From Nilaparvata lugens (lineage: Eukaryota; Arthropoda; Insecta; Hemiptera; Delphacidae), in NCBI RefSeq assembly GCF_014356525.2, contig NC_052516.1:26671796-26735795 (forward strand): a stretch of DNA of 64,000 nt. The letters are read 5' to 3'. Every line of letters starts with the position of its first letter. Position 1 is the first letter of the stretch. Shown here piece after piece: positions 48,401-54,245 of the stretch. Both the position numbers and the translations under genes were made by a program. The notes under the pieces were generated by a model. That model saw only the letters and a list, made by a program, of their open reading frames with translations, had not been told where the DNA came from and did no database searches.

Positions 48401-48656
48401 GCATAATCAGCGTTTTCTTAGCTTAACTATAGACATAAAATTTTGTACACTTTCCACTGAGGTCAAGGAATGTTGCGTTGAAATGCCTTGAAAAACGCTT
48501 ATAATAATGCCTAAATCAGTGGTTTTCTGCGTTTCCCAATCTTATAATAATTATTCAACACACCACAGACAAGTCATATTTTTTATATAATTATGTAATA
48601 ATAAACTATTGTGTTTTGTTCATACTTATTTTTTGCTTTTCCACAGAAATATCTAA
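18075..48656 (+). CDS. large multi-exon gene for a secreted protein of unknown family with internal module duplication
   Basis: Joining exons 2-5, microexon 6 and exons 7-15 gives 537 codons including the stop, all in one frame except a TAG at codon 99 (24,949). The product starts with a 17-residue signal peptide. A short acidic and helical N-terminal part follows, then two homologous blocks (exons 7-10 and 11-14) that each contain a T-C junction and a W-N-C motif. The end is a Lys-rich tail and TAA. Extracellular targeting and paired cysteines suggest a disulfide-bonded secreted protein. I do not recognise the family and assign no function. Introns are long and filled with transposons. A nearby divergent paralog shares the promoter and first exons. 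If the TAG is real, only a 98-residue product is made from this allele, or the downstream exons belong to another transcript. Start choice: this ATG is the first in the spliced leader, and the same ATG is conserved in the paralog. Confidence 0.6.
18283..18340 (+). CDS. large gene, exon 3
   Basis: TTGTTGCAG before, GTGAGT after. 58 nt, phase 0 to 1, encoding VRVKSEAGPEVDDETIAAR. Homologous to the minus-strand exon at 10,007-10,043, which lacks seven codons. Confidence 0.75.
18706..18792. repeat. (TAA)n microsatellite
   Basis: Nearly pure AAT repeat with one irregular unit, in intron 3. Confidence 0.95.
18793..19520. repeat. third copy of the 5.1/7.8-kb repeat element
   Basis: Same order as 7,760-8,500: ACTTTACTCCCTGGAACATA, CATTTAAATAACATGGGAAG, then the CTCCCTCAG hairpin part ending CACTCTAGATATACAA. 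Intron 3. Confidence 0.65.
19571..19666 (+). CDS. large gene, exon 4
   Basis: CTTTTTACAG before, GTGAGT after. 96 nt, phase 1 to 1. It encodes (E)LFKKIAGKDIYSTVTIEKIK and then a Tyr/Asn/His-containing end. Open only in the frame set by exon 3. Confidence 0.7.
19725..19985. repeat. half copy of the 37.5-38.1-kb MITE
   Basis: GGATTTATCTCTTACCGAAT and TTTAGGCGCTCATATCTCG match 37,930-38,040. The element stops where the tandem duplication begins (19,898). Confidence 0.6.
19898..21981 (+). repeat. 2.08-kb tandem duplication, unit 1
   Basis: The sequence from GGTTTCCTGAGAAAAC onward repeats at 21,982 with few differences. The unit holds the ACAACTGCGCG insertion-type element, a SINE family 1 tail (about 20,960-21,080) and the first minisatellite array. 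Confidence 0.8.
20960..21080 (+). repeat. SINE family 1 tail fragment
   Basis: Carries TTCCCATCTAGCTGTTTACC, CTTCGGGGTGATTTACAG and GAGATTTTCGTTTAATGATG. The tRNA-like head is missing. Confidence 0.55.
21356..21985. repeat. 29-bp minisatellite array 1
   Basis: About 21 units of a 29-bp motif containing TTTCCATTGAATGAATTC and then TTCTCTCAAGG, with point variants and 28/30-bp units. In intron 4. Confidence 0.95.
21982..23440 (+). repeat. 2.08-kb tandem duplication, unit 2
   Basis: Nearly identical to 19,898-21,355 (offset about 2,083), including the SINE tail at about 23,070-23,180. It leads into the second minisatellite array. Confidence 0.8.
23440..24712. repeat. 29-bp minisatellite array 2
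   Basis: About 43 units of the same motif, more variable than array 1, with TCTCGAGG variants toward the right end. A higher-order duplication of about 205 bp is visible (CCCTTCTCCCGTGG at 23,475 and again at 23,680). Long minus-strand frames here are a by-product of a stop-poor unit. Confidence 0.95.
24860..25002 (+). CDS. large gene, exon 5, with in-frame TAG
   Basis: CCCCATTCAG before, GTAAAA after. 143 nt, phase 1 to 0. It reads KFREALIHAINDNDGEVG..RREN, then TAG at 24,949-24,951, then IAELLNAIVSTPFPHKQ. The text after the stop looks coding. A single C-to-T change of CAG (Gln) would explain the TAG. Alternatives are a true C-terminus of a 98-residue protein or an assembly error. Confidence 0.6.
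25172..25307. mobile_element. GTTGCACAA-family MITE (copy 2, diverged)
   Basis: AGTTACACACTTAAATTTTA with CCAATCAGAGAAGC and its complement. The right end reads GCAACCGGC. Confidence 0.55.
25440..25736. repeat. 149-bp tandem duplication
   Basis: TACCGTACCATTTCAGCTG... occurs at 25,440 and again at 25,589, with about one mismatch in the pair. Confidence 0.85.
25917..26060. mobile_element. GTTGCACAA-family MITE (copy 3)
   Basis: Ends GGCCGGTTGCACAAAAGCC and TTTTGTGCAACCGGC. The centre is ACCAATCAGA. Confidence 0.65.
26237..26401. mobile_element. 165-bp palindromic MITE with TTA duplication (copy 2)
   Basis: Same length and ends as 7,384-7,548. TTA at 26,234-26,236 and 26,402-26,404. Confidence 0.75.
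26405..26592. mobile_element. palindromic MITE, CACTTACGCGACTC ends
   Basis: CTCACACTTACGCGACTCAG at the left pairs with GAGTCGCGTAAGTGAGAC at the right. An inner pair, GACTCTAGTCGAGAGCATGT and its complement, also exists. It begins right after the TTA of the preceding MITE. Confidence 0.65.
27352..27383 (+). CDS. large gene, candidate 32-nt microexon (exon 6)
   Basis: A long pyrimidine tract and TTTTTTTCCAG precede it, and GTAAAA follows, as after exon 5. It reads IFPSFHVYVS plus two bases. Exon 5 ends in phase 0 and exon 7 needs two leading bases, so an exon of length 3n+2 is required. This one fits and is open. No homology supports it. The call rests on splice signals and phase only. Confidence 0.4.
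27592..27756. mobile_element. ATTCATAAGGACG-family MITE (copy 2)
   Basis: ACGATTTTTTCCGTTCATAT and ATTCATAAGGACGTCAAAAA form the arms. Related to 17,681-17,866. Confidence 0.6.
27790..29225. repeat. dispersed repeat block shared with 51.7-52.1 kb
   Basis: TTCTGTGAACAGTAGACCTC occurs at about 28,609 and in related form at 27,808. Pieces around 28,200-28,520 (ATGCATGCAATAAG, CGACGCGCAGTTGG, CATGAAATTTG-like text) recur at 51,770-52,090 and 28,960-29,200. It contains a 75-codon ORF (28,707-28,934) with no recognisable domain, which I do not call a gene. Confidence 0.4.
29911..30817. mobile_element. 0.9-kb transposon carrying a (CA)n tract (copy A)
   Basis: ACTTTCCTTGCC near the left end and GGCAAGGAAAGT at the right act as short inverted ends, after a GTGTGGCGCACTCACAC extension. 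The body is shared, inverted, with 36,283-37,099 (AATTTCGATCAAA-type text, GCCGCCATATTG, GATGAGATATCGTGTACAC). Short end fragments lie at 31,107-31,172 and 40,677-40,783. No transposase. Confidence 0.65.
30578..30681. repeat. (CA)n microsatellite inside the transposon
   Basis: Mostly CA with occasional ACCACA interruptions. The inverted partner copy carries a (TG)n tract at 36,419-36,447. Confidence 0.95.
30834..31081 (-). repeat. tRNA-derived SINE, family 2
   Basis: On the minus strand an A box (TGGTCTAGTGG, 31,068-31,058) and B box (GGTTCAAACCC, 31,023-31,013) sit in a tRNA-like head. A body follows with AACTGTCGGTCCCGGTTG and GGAGCCTTCCCGCAAGGGAC. ATAATTATA flanks both sides (30,825-30,833 and 31,082-31,090), a likely target duplication. 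It lies between two end copies of the CA-repeat transposon. Confidence 0.7.
32098..32140. repeat. (AGA)n-rich tract
   Basis: Purine run dominated by AGA units. Confidence 0.85.
32600..33245. repeat. dispersed transposon-like block (inverted relative of 2.3-3.4 kb)
   Basis: Contains GCGCATGCGCAGAGAAGCAA, ACCAATGAGAGCTC and ACAGAACGGGCCCATTGG, complementary to 2,349-2,579. The short overlapping ORFs here belong to the repeat. After 33,185 it joins a fragment like the 45.96-kb MITE (GCCTAATGTGGCTTGGTCC). Confidence 0.5.
33600..34560. repeat. polypyrimidine tracts and a tandem module ending in (ATTCT)n
   Basis: CTT/CTC runs fill 33,605-33,730, 33,885-34,018 and 34,137-34,556. Between them a module (TTTTATTGAGTATTGCTTGT ... 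CCTCCTAGCTCAAAAA ... ATTCTATTCT) occurs twice, at about 33,740-33,885 and 34,019-34,150. The Ser/Phe-rich ORFs are translations of this low-complexity DNA. Confidence 0.85.
34610..36280. other. intron DNA, nothing recognised
   Basis: AT-rich. 35,980-36,250 contains a diverged internal repeat (GGTCGGAACTAGTCGTTA and GGTCGAAACTAGTCGTTAAA). 35,080-35,150 resembles a LINE-like 3' tail. Confidence 0.35.
36283..37099. mobile_element. 0.8-kb transposon with (TG)n tract (copy B, inverted)
   Basis: Inverted relative of 29,911-30,817, from TACTTTCCTTGTCCTATTAC to GGCAAGGAAAGTTGTGTGAG. Its end lies only about 43 bp before exon 7, leaving just enough room for a branch point and pyrimidine tract. Confidence 0.65.
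37143..37346 (+). CDS. large gene, exon 7 (module 1, first exon)
   Basis: GTATTTTTCACAG before, GTGAGT after. 204 nt, phase 2 to 2. It encodes (R)IQCRACSVLPGGIPPCFPD, then an acidic/aromatic stretch, and ends EVNTGNSSDTV before the split Thr codon. Its end resembles that of exon 11 (ALPTNSDELA plus split Thr), and both exons are phase 2-2. Confidence 0.7.
37501..38128. mobile_element. 0.63-kb palindromic MITE
   Basis: The ends TAAGGCTGTGCAAGGGCTAA and the complement TTAGCCTTTGCACATCCTTA form arms that extend through most of the element (GGCGCTCATATCT, GATAAATCCAT, TTTAAGAAAGTTATTCAATA). No coding. Half copies lie at 19.73-19.99 kb. Confidence 0.7.
38335..38560. repeat. 220-bp dispersed repeat (copy)
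   Basis: AACCCGTGCTCTACAAGGGT, CCATCCTCGG and AAATTTCAAGTTAATCAG, as at 62.15 kb. Confidence 0.6.
38560..38805 (-). pseudogene. decayed transposase C-terminus
   Basis: The minus strand reads, with stops, IWIAVVAQVTPDMLVRV and then QVIDLSVRCITNGCHIE. The spacing resembles the C-terminal end of Tc1/mariner-type DDE transposases (P-D-M-L-x-R-V-W and R-x-T-N-G-x-H-I-E, family knowledge). The right end ACAGAGTGATTATAAAAGGA looks like an element terminus. It is a dead fragment. Confidence 0.4.
38885..39038 (+). CDS. large gene, exon 8 (module 1)
   Basis: TTTCTTAAAG before, GTGAGA after. 154 nt, phase 2 to 0. It starts T-C and ends VNYYFVITKRKVWNCSGEE. Partner of exon 12, which ends FIITKHELWNCETRG. 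Confidence 0.75.
40042..40166. mobile_element. GTTGCACAA-family MITE (copy 4, diverged)
   Basis: GGTGATTAATCCCACG, CCAATCAGAGAAGC and AGAATTTAACCGG keep the family's inner arms. The ends are mutated. Confidence 0.5.
40286..40496 (+). CDS. large gene, exon 9 (module 1)
   Basis: TTTTTCATGACAG before, GTGAGT after. 211 nt, phase 0 to 1. It encodes STQTPSLHFLRIVTELVATA and so on, ending REVKYLHPQDYKVLKYG with the last codon split. The partner, exon 13, ends RDVSYFNEKLERVSYYG. Confidence 0.75.
41205..41285. repeat. CTCCCTCAGG hairpin fragment
   Basis: TTTTTCTCCCTCAGGAAAAT and CTTTCCCTCAGGGAGAAAAA, then CACTCTGGATATACAAATA. Same motif as in the 4.6, 8.4 and 19.4-kb repeats. Confidence 0.6.
41863..41914 (+). 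CDS. large gene, exon 10 (module 1, short acidic/basic exon)
   Basis: TTGTATTGTACAG before, GTAAGA after. 52 nt, phase 1 to 2, reading (E)GYLKLNQPKKEDEEKC. Partner of exon 14 by phase and charge. Confidence 0.7.
42110..42335 (-). repeat. 220-bp dispersed repeat (inverted copy)
   Basis: Complement of the family at 38,335 and 62,145. It ends GGAGCACGGGTTACCTGCTA. Confidence 0.6.
42488..42607 (+). CDS. large gene, exon 11 (module 2, first exon)
   Basis: TGCCACACACAG before, GTGAGT after. 120 nt, phase 2 to 2. It encodes (S)IFKEINKENDAVFREIKL and ends ELIDRALPTNSDELA. Partner of exon 7. Confidence 0.7.
43440..44697 (+). pseudogene. RTE-type LINE fragment with reverse transcriptase, frameshifted
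   Basis: Located in intron 11. Frame pieces at about 43,443-43,615, 43,607-44,260 and 44,265-44,690 join into one reverse transcriptase C-terminal half. Visible motifs are QFGFM, then YQKAFDRVKHE (motif A), GVRQGCILSPLIFNLYSE (motif B), IRYADDTIVFAD (motif C) and VNKTK (motif D). The C-terminal part runs MWLYRRMMKIPW, RKLEYLGHIMRNEE, GRRGPGRRRVSWLKNLRTW, as in RTE/BovB-like elements. Frameshifts near 43,610 and 44,262 break it, and the endonuclease domain is missing (5'-truncated). GAAGAAGAAG follows the stop. It is transcribed only as part of the host intron, as far as can be seen. Confidence 0.85.
44821..44850. repeat. (GAT)n microsatellite
   Basis: Short GATGAT run in intron 11. Confidence 0.9.
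44895..44952 (+). pseudogene. extra module exon, decayed or alternative terminal exon
   Basis: A pyrimidine-rich tract and CATCCTCCCCATCAG precede it. Entered from exon 11 (phase 2), it reads (T)LKPCANQGGSRYDDFKNR and stops at TAA (44,950). The pattern C..., Gly-Ser-x-Tyr, acidic pair, Phe, Lys/Arg resembles the start of exon 8 (CERDTSDGSYLEEFQTK). It may be a dead copy of the module's second exon, or a real alternative end. No AATAAA is seen close downstream. Confidence 0.4.
45410..45587 (+). CDS. large gene, exon 12 (module 2)
   Basis: TTTATTTTTAAG before, GTGAGT after. 178 nt, phase 2 to 0. It starts T-C-K-L-N and ends RCRNNFIITKHELWNCETRG. Partner of exon 8. Confidence 0.75.
45961..46124. 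mobile_element. palindromic MITE
   Basis: AGAGTCATCAAGACAGGAAG with GGAGAGCTTCCTGC, around AATCAGCTGATAATCAG. GGGGCGAGGCCACACGAG and CTCATGTGGCTTGGCCC form the ends. A partial relative lies at 33.19-33.27 kb. Confidence 0.5.
46375..46555 (+). CDS. large gene, exon 13 (module 2)
   Basis: TTCTTGTTTATAG before, GTAAGT after. 181 nt, phase 0 to 1. It encodes SKKKLVRSILEYIGREPVK and so on, ending RDVSYFNEKLERVSY with a split Tyr. Partner of exon 9. Confidence 0.75.
47449..47840. repeat. two copies of an 84-bp stretch upstream of exon 14
   Basis: AAATTATCATA..., CCAAATCTAATTATTTCTCC and CGGCTGCGTTTTAAAGCATA appear at 47,449-47,532 and again at 47,757-47,840, the second directly before the exon 14 acceptor. 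Confidence 0.8.
47847..47967 (+). CDS. large gene, exon 14 (module 2, Lys-rich tail)
   Basis: AATATTTCCAG before, GTACGT after. 121 nt, phase 1 to 2. It encodes GQIQEDKAKYKDVKDKGPLS and then a Ser/Lys-rich run ending LPQRSI. Likely a disordered basic tail. Confidence 0.7.
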
Positions 48657-48860
48657 TCTGGAACCATTAAACTTGGCATTGGAGTAAATTAACTTTGGAA
48701 TACTCTAATACGGTGTTCTAGATTATAATCACTCACTTATCAAGACATTGTTATTTGTATATTGTAAAATTACTCATATTCATTCGAAAAATATTTTAAT
48801 TCATTATGATGTAGCAAGTGAAACTGTTACCCAATTATGTAATGAATAAATGGTTCAGAT
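48647..48860 (+). other. large gene, last exon and 3' UTR
   Basis: TTTTGCTTTTCCACAG before it. Three more codons (V, N, I) end at TAA 48,654-48,656. The 3' UTR is AT-rich. The exact cleavage site is not determined. Confidence 0.65.
48845..48850 (+). terminator. polyadenylation signal AATAAA
   Basis: First AATAAA after the stop codon, about 190 nt downstream, in the context ATGAATAAATGG. Confidence 0.65.
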
Positions 48861-48879
48861 AATCTAGTCAGAAGACGTT

Positions 48880-49782
48880 ATTGATCCCCTTCTTCCAAGA
48901 AATCCCATTTTTTTTTTAAAGTTCTTTGTAATAGTACATGTTGAATTCAAAAATTCATTTGGAAGATTGTGATGGAAACATCTGGCATTATAGACTCTAT
49001 TGACAATGTTTGTATTATGTACATTATAATGGACTGTGAATGTCTACATTCTCTCCACTACTCAGGCCAGAAAGTTGATTATAACACTCAAGAGATTATA
49101 GATGGACCTCAATGATGAAGAATGAAGATGACTGGAAATCAAATCAAGGATAAGAGTGGAGAGAAGAACGTTTGACGAGTAAGTCAGAAGGAGAAGAAAA
49201 AGAAGAAGAAGATGATGATGAAGAAGAAGAAGAAGAAGATGGAGAAGATGAAGAAGAAGAAGAAAAAGAGGAGGAGAGAATTATTATTATTATTTGTCTG
49301 ATTCGCTTCATGGAACCATATTGGTCCAGTTCAGTTTGTAATGCTAGTCAGTGAACGAAGAGAGAATCATAACCGTTTCGACTTGAAATCATTTACAGAA
49401 TCTTCAGCGGTAGAGCGTTCAAAATAATGTTCTCGCTTATTGTTGGCGTTTGGCCATGCTTGGCAGGTGGGCCACAGCCCACAAAAATGTCGCTTTTACA
49501 TTTCTCACGAGTCAACCGGTTTCCCATGAGTCAATTGATGCTTTCCAGTCTCATTTCCCAAACTAGAAATTGCTAGTTTTATTTTAACTTCTCGTCAGAT
49601 TGAAGCCACGAACAGTAAAATAGTTTACTTGAAAGACAAAGGCTCTACGACACTAGCGCCACTCAAACTGCTTGAGACTGAGTCTTTCGGTGATGTAGCA
49701 TGATGTCTTTTCAAATGATAACGCTAAGATTAGGTTATTCCAGTTTCTCCTAAACTTACTCCAGTAAGGCCAGTTACTATCA
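48880..49782. other. intergenic, with (GAA)n tract
   Basis: 49,186-49,290 is an AGAAGAAGA/GATGATG purine tract that yields a Glu-rich ORF of no value. No gene is seen in the rest. Confidence 0.4.
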
Positions 49783-50205
49783 CGTCGAATTTTGCACGTA
49801 CGATTTTTTGCCGTTCATATAGATTCTACCAGATTGAATCAAAGACCTTAAAGATGCATAGACTCACATGCAGCGCTAGTGTCGTACTTGGAATTGAAAT
49901 CCGCCATTGAGGGGGCAACCCATAAGATTATTACATACCAATGCCACCAATGCCTTTGTGATCTATAGTATTACAAATATATAATATATAATATCTCGTG
50001 CTGAAATACCCCAATGGCGGCCTTCAATTTCAAGTATTCAAGTAAATTTCAAGTAAAGCATAGGCATTGTGGGTCTACATTTCTTTAAGGTCTTTGGATT
50101 GAATGGAACTTGGGAAACAAATGATGTGTTCATAAGTTTGCCAAGTTATGTTTAATCGAATAGGATTTATAAGGACAGCAAAAAATCGTACAAGACTAGA
50201 CTGAG
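49783..50205. mobile_element. ATTCATAAGGACG-family MITE split by a hAT-type insertion (copy 3)
   Basis: CACGTACGATTTTTTGCCGT at the left and GACAGCAAAAAATCGTAC at the right are the arms. The internal Tn at 49,840-50,096 divides it. Confidence 0.6.
49840..50096. mobile_element. 257-bp hAT-type MITE with 8-bp target duplication
   Basis: The ends CAAAGACCTTAAAGA and TCTTTAAGGTCTTTG are perfect 15-bp inverted repeats. GATTGAAT is present on both sides (49,832-49,839 and 50,097-50,104). An 8-bp duplication with short inverted ends is the hAT hallmark (family knowledge). Confidence 0.8.
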
Positions 50206-50340
50206 AGAAGCCAGTTACACTCACATCGATTTTTGATCATACGATTTTTCGCTATCCTTATACTAATTGGATCAGACATAACTTGGCAAACACTGATGTG
50301 TCTATCTGCACACATCATTCGTTTACCAAACTCCGTTTAA
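50206..50340. mobile_element. ATTCATAAGGACG-family MITE (copy 4, diverged)
   Basis: ATCGATTTTTGATCATACGA and CGCTATCCTTATACTAATTG resemble the left arm of the family. The right side degrades before 50,347. Confidence 0.45.
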
Positions 50341-50346
50341 TATTTA

Positions 50347-50728
50347 GGGCCGGTATCCGAGCTCGGGATTTAGCTAAGTTCTAGACTTTAAATAGCTGGA
50401 GTCAGAAAATTGGCTTTCCAAAACGAGTCGTAGTCGTAGTCATAGTCAATGTCACGTTTAAATTAAATTTCAGAAAACTAGAAAATTGAACACAAAATTA
50501 AATAAAGAGAAAATAGTGTAAAGTCTCAGATTGATTTGTTTGATTTATTCATGAATGTTTCATTTCGTCAAGGAAAAACGTTTCCAATAATTATAGAAAT
50601 AAGAAAACAAAGATTTATTTTGCTGCAACTATTCACTGCGACTACGTCCCGTTTTGGAAAGCCAATTTTCTTACTCCAGCTGTTTAAAGTCTAGAACTTA
50701 GCCAAATCCCGAGCTCCGAAACCGGCCC
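50347..50728. mobile_element. 382-bp MITE with ~75-bp inverted ends
   Basis: GGGCCGGTATCCGAGCTCGG at the left and the complement at the right, then TAGCTAAGTTCTAGACTTTA and so on. The inner part is AT-rich. No coding. Confidence 0.75.
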
Positions 50729-51679
50729 TATGTTTCTGTAGATAAATAAATTCTAGAATATTGAACGGTACTTAGCAATGAATGATTGGTGAAAGAGTCA
50801 ACAGGCTGAGCCCAACACTGTCGCTTTCAATTTTTTTATATAAATAGTCCCAAAATATAAATTATGTTTCATGATAATTATACAATATCATAAACTTAAG
50901 AATCACAAGGATCTTAATAAAAATAAGCTGATAATCCAAGAGAATCCTGAACCACAGTGGTAACAGAGGATCCAAGTGCGGTCCAGACAGAATATTAAAT
51001 AACGCATGATATTTCTACCTGCTTATCAAAAGAGGATCTGTTTCCTACAGCCATAAAGAAACAATCGTTTTTCTATAAAGAGTTGTATATGCTATAGCGC
51101 TCTTGTGAATGTTATTGCAGGCTATATGATAGGACTACCCGTCTACCATCTATTATCCTGTCCTGGAGAATCCTAGATCAGCTTTTCAATAAATTATACC
51201 TTTGAGTTGAATGAGCATTTCTGGAACACAGATGTTATGGGCGGGTGCGGGCTCCGTAGGATCATTTTCATCACTTCTTTACCTCTATCATCAGTTGATT
51301 ATAGTTATTAGATATATTAGAGGATTGTGGTTTAGATGTATTAGCAGGCTTATATCAGCTTCTGAGTGGATTTTGGTTGTGGAGGGTGAGTGAAATGGTT
51401 GAAGGACAGTAAAATGGTGATAAAAATAAGCTTATATGGCACCGAGCAAGTCTAGAGCTAGAAGAAAATGGGCGTATTATGTCCAAATATCGGGGCACAG
51501 AGCTTCGCTCGTTATTTATTTATTGATAAACAGAACACAATTCTTTAAAATAATTGGGGAAGGATTTTCATATTATAAACCTACTATGTTTCAAATTTCG
51601 TGAAAATCGTTTTAGCCATTTTCGAGATCTGTTTGACATCAATAACCATATGTATAAATACAGAAATTGCTCGCTTAAT

Positions 51680-51918
51680 TGACCGAGCGAAGTGAGGTCT
51701 AAGATTCAAGTCGACGGTTTGGCATTTCTCTTAATGTTTAAATGTTTATATGTTTATATGTTGCGCATTCACCGCGAAACGCGGTAATAGATTCTCATGA
51801 AATTTGACAGGCATGTTCCTTTTTTAATTGCGCGTCGACGTATATACAAAGTTTTTTTGGAAATTTTGCATTTCAAGGATAATATAAAAGGAAAAAGGAG
51901 CCTCCTTCATACGCCAAT
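51680..51918. repeat. dispersed element fragment before the triplication
   Basis: GACCGAGCGAAGTGAGGTCT and AAACGCGGTAATAGATTCTC. Its continuation is shared with 28.2-29.2 kb. Not included in the tandem copies. Confidence 0.5.
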
Positions 51919-54245
51919 ATTAGAGCTAAAATCAGACTATAGAATTATTCATCATAAATCAGCTGACAAGTGATTACACAGATGTGTGGAGAAGCCAGTC
52001 TATTGCTGTATCTCCATAAGGTATAAAGTTTCAATTAGGTACTTGTGGATGAGTATACTGCGTGAGGTCTACTGTTCACAGAACTACTAGTATAATAGGA
52101 GGTCGTACCACATATTAGGATGGTACCTAGGTACCTAGGCCCGGTTGCACAAAAGTCTGTTGAATTTCAATCATGATTAAATTCCATAAGATTCATTAAG
52201 AGAAGTATTTTCTGAGGAGAAAGCTTCTCTGATTGGTTCTCGTGACATTTGATCAGGGTTAGAAGTTAACAGGCTTTTATGCAACGGGGGTAATTTCAAG
52301 TGAACTCTAGTTTTATGAATTCGAGTGGACGAGTTCTGACTACCAAAAACTAGATAATTATAAATATAAATGCATCATTTCTTCACTGATATAATTCGGA
52401 CGATTATTTGCTAAATCAAAATACTGTAGTTATTTTGATTTCCAAAGGTGTGTAATATCTCGTAGTTCGATGCTGTGCAACGACAACTAATGCAATATTA
52501 TCATATAATTTGTCAAGTTTTGAAAACTTTTCGGTTTGAAAAGCTACAATGATTTTTAAATATCTGAGAATAATGAGCAACTAGCTGAAAGTATAGTGTT
52601 TCTTTTATATGAATAATTCTATTTATCATCTATGAATTTGGTCAAATATTAGGCCAACTATTCATCCGTTTCATATCAAACATTCATTTGATCATCAACA
52701 TTTCATATTTGTTTGCTTTTTAAATATGAATTGTGTTTAAAAATGAGTTTTCTTAATTTTAAACTTTATAAAATAAAAACTCAGGAAGTGAGAGTGCAAA
52801 TTTTTAGTAAGAGAACATAGAGAACCCAATATATAACCTATAAACTTGAGTGTTGATGAGAAATGACATTATTTATTTATTTATACGTGGATACAATAAC
52901 AAATCATATTGAGTAATACGGCGAGGCAGAACATCGAATAGGATCTCTTTGCCAATAAAAGCCATATGAATAAATAATTCTATTTTCTAAGGAGTACGAC
53001 GGTAAACGAAGCAAGGTTCAAATAGTTGGTCAAATTTCTAAAAATTGAAAACAATAAACATGGGGTAGGGATTGGAATTTTGATATTTTATCCTCCTAAC
53101 TAGTCCAGTTAATATTACATCAATAAGCCTGTATCAGCTATAATATATAGAAGTCATTGACAAGATAGAGGATCAGCAACGTTTCTCTTCTATCTTTCTC
53201 CACTGCCATTATAACGAGGACATCACTATAGTTATTCAATTTCACTAACAACAATATAAATAAATATAATGTTTATGGACATAGGACCTAGTAGTTCACT
53301 CCCGGTTTGACCTTCGAGTCATTACAGACACTCGCGAAATTTGATCTGTGATTGACTTCAAACAAAATGACTAAAAATTCTCTGTAATCTTTAAAATTGA
53401 TCAAACCAACTATATTCATTTGATTTTCGAAGGTGCACGAAGCAATGTTTAAATAATTACTGAAATCTCTCAGAAAGATAAATAAGCTGTACGTAAAGTT
53501 CTCAGCTTTATTGCACAAATCTATTGCTCTATTGTAATGAATCTACATTCATTCGATTTTTGAAAGGTGTGAAATAGTTGGTCCATGCTCTGCAACGACA
53601 AAAAAGACAAATTTTCACATCTCGCCAGACAGATGGTGGAGCAGAGGCAATTCCAACTGGAAACCCTGACAGTTACCTATTATAAAGAAGCATTCATTGT
53701 CCCCCGCTGTTTCCCTTTATTCATCACCAATATTCTCATTTATGTTTTGTCCACCACTTCTGCTAGATGTTATTTTCTTTCATCCCATCTCTGTCTCTCT
53801 CTCTATCCTCTTCTTCTTTCATTTCATTCCAATCTCATTTCCTTGTCAACTCACTTCCTCTTTCTGATACTCTGACTCAGTTATTCTTATTTCTCATTTA
53901 CAGTGTATTTTCTCATTACACCGTCTCTCTTGTTCATTTTTTCTCAGTTTTTGTTATTTCTCATTTACAGTGTATTTTCTTATTACACTGTTCATCATTT
54001 TCTACTTCACTTCCTCCCTCTTCTAATATTCATTTCTCCTTATCACACTGTCTCTCTTGTTTATGATTTTTGTTCTCTACTTCCCCTTTCTTCTACTATC
54101 GATTTCTTTTTTGTTCTCATTAATCTGTCCTTCTCTGTTATTTTTCTTCCACATTTTACTTTGTTCTTGGTTTCCTTGTAATTTTTCTCTACTTCATTCA
54201 CATTTTTCTATCTTTGCTCTTCCTGATTTATATTTATATTTATAT
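51919..54245 (+). repeat. tandem triplication, copy 1
   Basis: From TATTAGAGCTAAAATCAG to TTTATATTTATAT. The unit contains a GTTGCACAA MITE (52,140-52,287), a CTATAGTGAGG end fragment (about 53,150-53,235) and a TC/TTC-rich part (53,765-54,240). The short ORFs repeat identically in all copies and show no domain. Confidence 0.9.

Noticed and set aside
49172..49354. Glu/Asp-rich ORF after the large gene
   Set aside because: A GAA/GAT microsatellite translation.
53288..53875. Opposed 76- and 96-codon ORFs repeated three times
   Set aside because: Their threefold presence comes from the tandem triplication. No domain is visible, and one runs into low-complexity sequence.
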